Source: an uncultured Bacilli bacterium (GTDB lineage: Bacteria > Bacillota_I > Bacilli_A > RF39 > UBA660). From it: a DNA stretch of 64,000 bases. The notes under the pieces are model-generated. The model was not told where the DNA came from and searched no databases. It worked only from the letters and a program-made list of their open reading frames with translations. Below, in pieces: positions 58,538 to 64,000 of the stretch. Positions within the stretch are counted from its first letter, which is position 1; every line of letters begins with the position of its first letter. A program made the position numbers and the translations under genes. The DNA is taken from the NCBI GenBank assembly GCA_934090735.1, contig CAKOJR010000002.1, forward strand, positions 124,001 through 188,000. Direction: 5' to 3'.

Positions 58538-60055
58538 TTACATATCTTCTAGGATAAGATCTTTACTTTCTTTCATCTCTTTTGGTATAGCAATATCCAT
58601 GTATTTTAAAATTGTTGGAGCTATGTTGGTTAAGTCGCCTTTTTCTTTTAAGGTGATTTTTTTATCTAAAAGAATGAATGGTACAGGACTTGTAGTGTGA
58701 GTTGTTACTATTTCTCCATTATCATCTATCATGATATCGCAGTTCCCATGGTCGGCGGTTATCATAACTGTATAGAAGTTATCTTGGGCTGATTCAACAA
58801 CTGTTTGGAGAATCTTATCTAAAGCACTAAGACTTGTTACTGTAGCATCCATATTGCCAGTGTGACCTAGCATATCTGGGTTTGCATAGTTTACTAGAAT
58901 AAAGTCAAAGTCGTTTTCTAAGCATTTTTTTACTTGTTTAGTTACGTCGATTGCACTCATTAGAGGTGTTTCATCATATGTTGCAACGTTTGGACTTGGG
59001 ATAAGATAGTTTGTACACATTGGGAATTTCTTACTCTTTTCAGCGTTGAAAAAGTATGTAACATGATTATATTTTTCGGTTTCTGCTACTCTTGCTTGTG
59101 ATAGTTTTAAATCTGAGAAATACTGCCCAATTGGGTATAGATTATCTGGATTTGCTAAAATGAAGAAGTGTTTAACATTTACGACGTCATCTTGTTTAAA
59201 CATCATGTATGATTTAAAGTTAGATAAGTTTTTAGTTCTAAATTCTTTAAAGTCAGGATTATTAATAGCGTTTAAAATTTGTCTTGCTCTATCTGGTCTA
59301 AAATTTAGCCATAAAAGAGCATCATTATCACTTATTGGATTTTTACCATTTACTAGCATTGGTGGTAAGAATTCATCAGTGATATTTTTTCTGTATAGAT
59401 TGTTTATGGCGGTTTCATAGTTTAAAATATTGAAGCCTACTGCGTTCATTACAAGGTCGTAGTACTTTTGTGTCCTATCCCATTTGTTGTCTCTATCCAT
59501 AGCATAGTATCTACCACAGATTGAGCCGATGATGCCATTATTTTCTTTTAGAACTTCTTCCATTTGTTTTAGGTATTTAACACTTGTTTTTCTTCCAGTG
59601 TCTCTACCGTCTGTTATGGCGTGGAATACCATCTTATTAACGCCTTTTTCTTTTAGCAGTGGTATAAGTTTTAACATATAGGAAATACTACTATGGACAC
59701 CTCCATCAGATAGTAATCCCATTAAGTGAAGCGTTCCACCAGTTGTTTCTAAGTGAGATATCATGTCATTAAAGTTTTCGTTATTTAGAATTTCTCTATT
59801 TTCAATATTTTCGTTTATGATAGTAATTTTTTGTTTTATTTTTTTACCTAGGCCAATTACTTCATGACAAACTTCGGAGTTACCGAATTGGCCTTTTGGA
59901 AGACCTACTGCTTCTCCTGATGATTCTAGAGTGCTGTGAGGATATTCCTCCCATAGTTTATTAAAGTATGTCATGTTTGCTTTTTTAATTGCATTACCAT
60001 GTTCGTCTTCTCTTAAGCCAAATCCATCAAATATAATTAAAAGTATTTTTTTCAT
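58538..60055 (-). CDS. gpmI: Cofactor-independent phosphoglycerate mutase
   Basis: Interconverts 3- and 2-phosphoglycerate in glycolysis using two Mn ions. The 505 residues show the first metal motif LIIFDGFGLREDEHGNA near residue 5, the phosphoserine in FGNSEVCHEVIGLG near 57-70, HAITDGRDT near 145, LVNYANPDMLGHTG near 396 and ITADHGN near 440. The length is normal (about 510). ATG behind GAAGGTG. Divergent from clpB, so the two share the CIRCE-bearing region. Confidence 0.95.
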   Translation of the reverse strand: MKKILLIIFDGFGLREDEHGNAIKKANMTYFNKLWEEYPHSTLESSGEAVGLPKGQFGNSEVCHEVIGLGKKIKQKITIINENIENREILNNENFNDMISHLETTGGTLHLMGLLSDGGVHSSISYMLKLIPLLKEKGVNKMVFHAITDGRDTGRKTSVKYLKQMEEVLKENNGIIGSICGRYYAMDRDNKWDRTQKYYDLVMNAVGFNILNYETAINNLYRKNITDEFLPPMLVNGKNPISDNDALLWLNFRPDRARQILNAINNPDFKEFRTKNLSNFKSYMMFKQDDVVNVKHFFILANPDNLYPIGQYFSDLKLSQARVAETEKYNHVTYFFNAEKSKKFPMCTNYLIPSPNVATYDETPLMSAIDVTKQVKKCLENDFDFILVNYANPDMLGHTGNMDATVTSLSALDKILQTVVESAQDNFYTVMITADHGNCDIMIDDNGEIVTTHTTSPVPFILLDKKITLKEKGDLTNIAPTILKYMDIAIPKEMKESKDLILEDM

Positions 60056-60111
60056 ATTGTCACCTTCGTTATTATTTTATCACAATATTTTTTAAAAAAA
60101 CATATATTTTT

Positions 60112-60138
60112 TTAGCACTCTCTATTGACAAGTGCTAA
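60112..60138. promoter_or_regulatory. CIRCE operator (HrcA site)
   Basis: TTAGCACTC, nine bases, AAGTGCTAA: seventeen of 18 bases of the CIRCE inverted repeat. It overlaps the clpB -35 box, so HrcA should repress clpB until heat or misfolded protein frees it. Confidence 0.9.
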
Positions 60139-60152
60139 CTATGGAGTATAAT
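60125..60152 (+). promoter_or_regulatory. clpB promoter
   Basis: TTGACA (60125-60130), 16-base spacer, TATAAT (60147-60152). The -35 box lies inside the CIRCE element. Confidence 0.8.
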
Positions 60153-60183
60153 ATTATGTGTAAACTTGATTGGAGGGGTGAAT

Positions 60184-62301
60184 ATGAATAACAATGAGTT
60201 TGAAGAAGGACTTAAGAATCCTTTAGAAAAATATGGACGTGATATATGCGCTCTTGCTAAAGACGGAAAAATAGATCCCGTTATTGGCAGAGATGATGAG
60301 GTCCGTTCTATTACAAGAATATTATCAAGAAAAACTAAGAACAACCCTGTTCTTATTGGTGAGCCAGGTGTTGGTAAGACCGCTATTGTTGAGGGGCTTG
60401 CACAAAGAATTATTAAGGGTGATGTTCCTAGTAGTTTAAAAAATAAGCGTATTTGGGAGCTTGATATGTCTGCTCTTATAGCTGGTGCTAAGTATCGTGG
60501 TGAGTTTGAGGAAAGACTTAAAGCTGTATTAAAAGCTGTTAAGGATTCTGATGGCGAGATTATTATGTTTATTGATGAGATACATATGATAGTTGGTACT
60601 GGGGCTTTGGAAGGCGCAATGGATGCTGGTAATATTTTAAAGCCAATGCTTGCCAGAGGTGAATTACACTGCATAGGAGCTACTACTTTAAATGAGTATC
60701 GTAAGTATATTGAGAAAGATGCTGCTTTAGAAAGACGTTTTCAAAAGGTACTTGTTAGTGAGCCATCTGTAATTGATACAATTACAATACTTCGTGGTTT
60801 AAAGAATAGATTTGAAGTTTATCATGGAGTTACTATTAAGGATAAAGCTTTGGTTGCAGCTGCGACGATGAGCGATAGATATATTACAGATAGATTCTTA
60901 CCAGATAAAGCTATAGATTTAGTTGATGAAGCTTGTGCAACAATTAAGGTTCAATTAGAGTCTGTACCTACTTCACTTGATAATTTAACAAGAAGTATTT
61001 TAAGACTTCAAGTTGAAAAGGAAGCATTAAAGAAAGAAAAGGATAAGTTTTCTAAGGAAAGAATTAATGAGATTGATGAGAAGTTAAAAGATATGCAAGC
61101 TAAAGAAGCTAAGCTTAGAAGTGACTGGGAAGATGAAAAACGTGTTAATAATCTAATAAATAAGAAGAAGGAAGAAATTGAGAATGCTAGACGTGAGCTT
61201 GAGTATGCTGAAGCTAGATATGATTTAGATACAGTTGCTAGATTACAACATGGTACTATTCCTAAACTTGAGAAGGAACTTGCTGATTTGAAATTAGAAG
61301 ATAAAAATGCAATATTAAGTGATGTTGTTGATGATGAGTCTATTGCAAGAATTGTTTCTAAGTGGACTAATATTCCCGTAAGTAAACTTGCTAGTAGTGA
61401 AAAAGATAAGTTACTACATTTAGAAGATAACTTAAAGATGCGTGTTAAGGGACAAGATGAGGCATTACATTTAGTTAGTGAAGCGATTATAAGAGCTAGG
61501 GCTGGCATTAAAGATCCTAATAGACCAATTGGCTCATTTATCTTTCTAGGTCCTACTGGTGTTGGTAAGACTGAGGTTGCTAAAGCACTTGCTTATGAGT
61601 TATTTGATGATGAAAGACATATGGTTCGTATTGATATGAGTGAGTATATGGAAGCACATTCTGTTTCTAGATTAGTTGGTGCGCCTCCAGGATATGTAGG
61701 TTATGATGAAGGTGGTCAGCTTACTGAGGAAGTTAGACGCAATCCATATAGTATTATCTTGTTTGATGAGATTGAAAAAGCTCATAAGGATGTGTTTAAT
61801 ATCTTACTTCAAATATTAGATGATGGCAGAATTACTGATTCACAAGGTAGAACTGTTGATTTTAAGAATACGATTATTATTATGACTTCTAATTTAGGTA
61901 GTGAATATATTTTAGATAATAGTACTAATAAAAATGAACTTGTTATGGGAGAACTTAGAAAAACATTTAAGCCTGAGTTTATCAATCGTATAGATGAAGT
62001 CATTATATTTAATTCATTATCTAAAAGTGTTGTTTATGATATTTTAGATAAAATTGTTAGAGAGACTGAAGCTAGATTAAGTGATAAGAAAATTAAATTA
62101 GTTCTTACTGATAAAGCTAAAGATTATATTATAGATAATTCTTATGATGAGAATTATGGTGCTAGACCTATTAAGAGATATGTTAGTCGTAATTTAGAGT
62201 CTATGCTTGCTAAAGCAATTATTCTTGATGAAATTAAGTATGATAGTGAGGTTATTATTGATGTTAAAGATAATGAACTCATAATAAAAGAGGACAAGTA
62301 A
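60184..62301 (+). CDS. clpB: ClpB disaggregase lacking the N-terminal domain
   Basis: A 705-residue AAA+ chaperone that pulls apart protein aggregates with DnaK. It has Walker A1 GEPGVGKT at 59-66 and a long ClpB-type middle coiled coil (about 240-380, with ARLQHGTIPKLEKEL), which distinguishes it from ClpC. Walker A2 GPTGVGKT is at 456-463, followed by APPGYVGYDEGG and the C-terminal D2 domain. The usual N-domain of about 145 residues is missing: the protein opens at the linker (LEKYGRDICALA). ATG 60184 is behind GGAGGGG; a TTG 18 bases upstream is inferior. Mycoplasma ClpB has the same short form. Confidence 0.93.
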   Translation: MNNNEFEEGLKNPLEKYGRDICALAKDGKIDPVIGRDDEVRSITRILSRKTKNNPVLIGEPGVGKTAIVEGLAQRIIKGDVPSSLKNKRIWELDMSALIAGAKYRGEFEERLKAVLKAVKDSDGEIIMFIDEIHMIVGTGALEGAMDAGNILKPMLARGELHCIGATTLNEYRKYIEKDAALERRFQKVLVSEPSVIDTITILRGLKNRFEVYHGVTIKDKALVAAATMSDRYITDRFLPDKAIDLVDEACATIKVQLESVPTSLDNLTRSILRLQVEKEALKKEKDKFSKERINEIDEKLKDMQAKEAKLRSDWEDEKRVNNLINKKKEEIENARRELEYAEARYDLDTVARLQHGTIPKLEKELADLKLEDKNAILSDVVDDESIARIVSKWTNIPVSKLASSEKDKLLHLEDNLKMRVKGQDEALHLVSEAIIRARAGIKDPNRPIGSFIFLGPTGVGKTEVAKALAYELFDDERHMVRIDMSEYMEAHSVSRLVGAPPGYVGYDEGGQLTEEVRRNPYSIILFDEIEKAHKDVFNILLQILDDGRITDSQGRTVDFKNTIIIMTSNLGSEYILDNSTNKNELVMGELRKTFKPEFINRIDEVIIFNSLSKSVVYDILDKIVRETEARLSDKKIKLVLTDKAKDYIIDNSYDENYGARPIKRYVSRNLESMLAKAIILDEIKYDSEVIIDVKDNELIIKEDK

Positions 62302-62313
62302 GTCCCCTTTTTT
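62286..62313 (+). terminator. Terminator after clpB
   Basis: Stem AAAAGAGGAC/GTCCCCTTTT (one mismatch) with T tail, over the clpB stop codon. Confidence 0.7.
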
Positions 62314-62824
62314 AGATCTTGGTACCAGTATAGGCATTAATGTAGAATAAATAGCAGTTGTAGCAGAATAATGGTTTTCTATATTCATAGAACTCGATAG
62401 CATCTGGGTCATATGGCTTTTTGGTAAAATCTTGAAAGTTTAATCTAATATAATCTTTAAGATTATCCATATTACTGAATTTTTTTATTCCTTTTTGTCC
62501 TTCCCAAGAAGCTTCAAACCAATACATTTGGTCATCTATTTTAATTGTAGTAAATGTGTGGCATGGTGAGCCACCTTTTTTATTTTTAATGACAGCCATT
62601 ATTGTGTGGTTTTCAATATTATTTTTATCAAAGAAATGCCTTTCAAGTTCACATAGTTCCCAGCAAATGGCGTATCCACTTTCTTCTATTTTATTATAGG
62701 CTTGCATTTTATATTCTTTCGCAAATATTTTTGGTTCTAGTTTTGGGTGAAGACATCCTTTTTTATCATGCCAGCCATATTTTATTTTAAGTAGTTTATT
62801 ATAAAATTCTTCAGTTTCTTTCAT
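62312..62824 (-). CDS. Transglutaminase-like/papain-fold cytoplasmic protein
   Basis: A 170-residue protein with no signal peptide. A Cys in GYAICWELCELE near residue 54, a His in SPCHTFTTIKIDD near 93, and an acidic residue in WFEASWEG form the order Cys-His-Asp/Glu of transglutaminase-like hydrolases. The pattern CHTF...WFEASW is common in small transglutaminase-like proteins of Bacillota. Substrate unknown. ATG follows AAGGAGA; convergent with clpB and upstream of nothing on its strand. Confidence 0.6.
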   Translation of the reverse strand: MKETEEFYNKLLKIKYGWHDKKGCLHPKLEPKIFAKEYKMQAYNKIEESGYAICWELCELERHFFDKNNIENHTIMAVIKNKKGGSPCHTFTTIKIDDQMYWFEASWEGQKGIKKFSNMDNLKDYIRLNFQDFTKKPYDPDAIEFYEYRKPLFCYNCYLFYINAYTGTKI

Positions 62825-62835
62825 GGGTCTCCTTA

Positions 62836-62861
62836 TAAAAAGAACATCAAAAAGATGTTCT
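62836..62861 (-). terminator. Terminator after the YbbR-like gene
   Basis: Minus-strand perfect stem AGAACATC/GATGTTCT, five-base loop, T-rich tail, at the stop codon. Confidence 0.85.
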
Positions 62862-64000
62862 AGCTATATATTTTAACTTTTACAGTTGCTCTTTTTGGTA
62901 CAAGGGTAATTCTTACGTCGTCTGAGCTAACTTTTACAGGTACGTCATATGTTCCTGGACCGTAGCCACTTAAGTCAATATATGCTTTGATTTTTGATGT
63001 GTCAATAGTGTCTAATACACTTGATACACCTTTAGCAATTACTTCAATTGTTCTATCTTCTTCGCTAATAGCGTTAACTGAATATCCTGTTCCTAGGTTA
63101 ATAGATTCAATAATGATTCCACTAAATTCTTTACTTGATTCAGTGTCTAGTTTTACTTCAACAGTTGTATTTGTTTCACTTAGATATCTTACGCCAGCTG
63201 GTTTAGTTAGGTTAACATTAAATTTCTTATCTGAATTTAATTTATTAATATCAATTTTTGCTTCAATGTAAGATAATTTTTTAATTTCAGTTTCGTCACC
63301 ATATACACCTACTTTGGTTACTGAACTTGTAACACTTGATAGGGCATAACCACTATTGATAGTTCCGGTAGTTACTACTTTAACTGGTAGTTCAACGTAA
63401 TATGAGTCTACAGTTACTGATGCACTAATCTTAGCTGGAACGATTTCGACATTATCAATCTTTTTACCATCTGAGCCATAAGCTACTAACATGATTGAGT
63501 CGACAGTAAATGTTCCTTTTTCAGTAAGTTTAGCTGCTTCTAAATCAATTAGAGCTTTTACTTTAGCAACCTTATCTAATGTTTCTTTACTACCTTTAAC
63601 GATGACTTCGTTTCTATCTAGTTCAACTGATTTAATGCTTAATTTCTTATCAAGTTTGTCTTCATTTAATAAATCGTAGTCAAGGGTTTTAACGTCACTT
63701 ACTTTTTCACTTATTTTTACTGTGATTGTTCCTGGGTCTAATTTGTAATCTACTGATTCAACACTATGGTTGTATTTTAGTTTTACTTTATAAGTACCTA
63801 CTCCATAACCACTTAAGTCCATTACTACTTCGTGTTCACCAAGTTGTTTAGCAAGATATAGTGAACTTTTTCTGCCAATAAGTGTGATGTCTACAGTTTC
63901 TGGTACTCCATCAACTACATATGCTTCTTCATTATAGATAACGTTTACTGGTTGGTCTGATAAAATTTCAGCTTCATCTGTTACTAGGTTAATTGCTTTA
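62860..64000 (-). CDS. YbbR/CdaR-like protein (5' end outside the window)
   Basis: The frame is open to the right edge: codons upstream of 63822 continue without a stop to 63999, giving at least 380 residues, so an ATG at 63822 is internal. At least four YbbR repeats of about 80 residues are visible, each with the turn LSGYG.GTY and a strand ending in V.V (for example MDLSGYGVGTYKVKLKYN and YIDLSGYGPGTYDVPVKVS). CdaR, of this family, binds and regulates the diadenylate cyclase CdaA, which makes c-di-AMP; cdaA would be expected just to the right. The signal-anchor is not in view. Confidence 0.85.
   Translation of the reverse strand, partial: KAINLVTDEAEILSDQPVNVIYNEEAYVVDGVPETVDITLIGRKSSLYLAKQLGEHEVVMDLSGYGVGTYKVKLKYNHSVESVDYKLDPGTITVKISEKVSDVKTLDYDLLNEDKLDKKLSIKSVELDRNEVIVKGSKETLDKVAKVKALIDLEAAKLTEKGTFTVDSIMLVAYGSDGKKIDNVEIVPAKISASVTVDSYYVELPVKVVTTGTINSGYALSSVTSSVTKVGVYGDETEIKKLSYIEAKIDINKLNSDKKFNVNLTKPAGVRYLSETNTTVEVKLDTESSKEFSGIIIESINLGTGYSVNAISEEDRTIEVIAKGVSSVLDTIDTSKIKAYIDLSGYGPGTYDVPVKVSSDDVRITLVPKRATVKVKIYS

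Noticed and set aside
60166..60183. Start of clpB at TTG 60166, giving six more residues
   Set aside because: The added codons cover the ribosome site GGAGGGG; ATG at 60184 has ideal spacing.
60135..60674. Minus-strand frame of 179 codons opposite clpB
   Set aside because: Ser/Pro-rich shadow of a highly conserved clpB region; overlaps the CIRCE and promoter.
60184..62301. clpC instead of clpB
   Set aside because: The middle region is a full ClpB-type coiled coil of about 130 residues; ClpC has a short one. CIRCE control also fits clpB.

Overview
The window comes from an AT-rich member of the Bacillota (Firmicutes), most likely the class Bacilli. The evidence is a Bacilli-type helicase-loading pair dnaB-dnaI, spore genes (dacB-spmA-spmB with rluB following as in Bacillus subtilis, and a CotY/CotZ-like coat protein), a CIRCE-controlled clpB, strong AGGAGG-type ribosome sites, and TGA read as stop. 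The ClpB lacks its N-terminal domain, as in mycoplasmas, which hints at a lineage near the Erysipelotrichia/RF39-like/Mollicutes side of Bacilli. Species cannot be named from the sequence. Nearly everything lies on the minus strand. No rRNA, tRNA, CRISPR array, integrase or transposase gene was seen.

Regions, left to right: a large TasA-like surface protein whose promoter spacer holds a run of eight G (0.1-2.1 kb); a YkgJ-like cluster protein; an arginine deiminase operon arcA-arcB-arcD without arcC (3-6.7 kb); a polar amino-acid ABC importer (6.8-8.9 kb); HIT protein; trmB-pentapeptide-recX operon; a lipoprotein and an NPKTG-anchored surface protein; the sporulation/RNA-modification operon dacB-spmA-spmB-rluB-rlmD (14.5-18.6 kb); a second TasA-like protein; murE; a rhodanese; and a tandem duplicated membrane-anchored pair.

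From 24 to 47 kb is the most striking part: a chromosomal type IV secretion-like locus with a VirD4 coupling protein, VirB4, TrsD-like, PrgI/VirB3-like, VirB6-like, three VirB2-like small membrane proteins, two bitopic VirB8-like candidates, and two large cell-wall hydrolases (M23+GH24 and SGNH+NlpC/P60). It also holds a C39-like protease, a small Tad-like module (pilin-like, TadE-like, TadZ-like), and three extracellular Cys-containing surface proteins including one of 1330 aa. No relaxase, integrase or partition gene lies in the locus, and housekeeping genes flank both sides (murE; dnaB-dnaI). It therefore looks like a resident secretion or surface-appendage machine rather than a conjugative element. 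Terminators and promoters divide it into about five transcripts.

To the right are dnaB-dnaI, a C1-family surface peptidase with an NPKTG anchor, the CotZ-like protein behind a sigma-K-like promoter, an EIIB-like protein lacking its phospho-cysteine, a type IV pilin/prepilin peptidase/PilC operon without an assembly ATPase, a phosphohexomutase, gpmI, clpB, a transglutaminase-like protein, and a YbbR/CdaR-like protein cut by the window edge.
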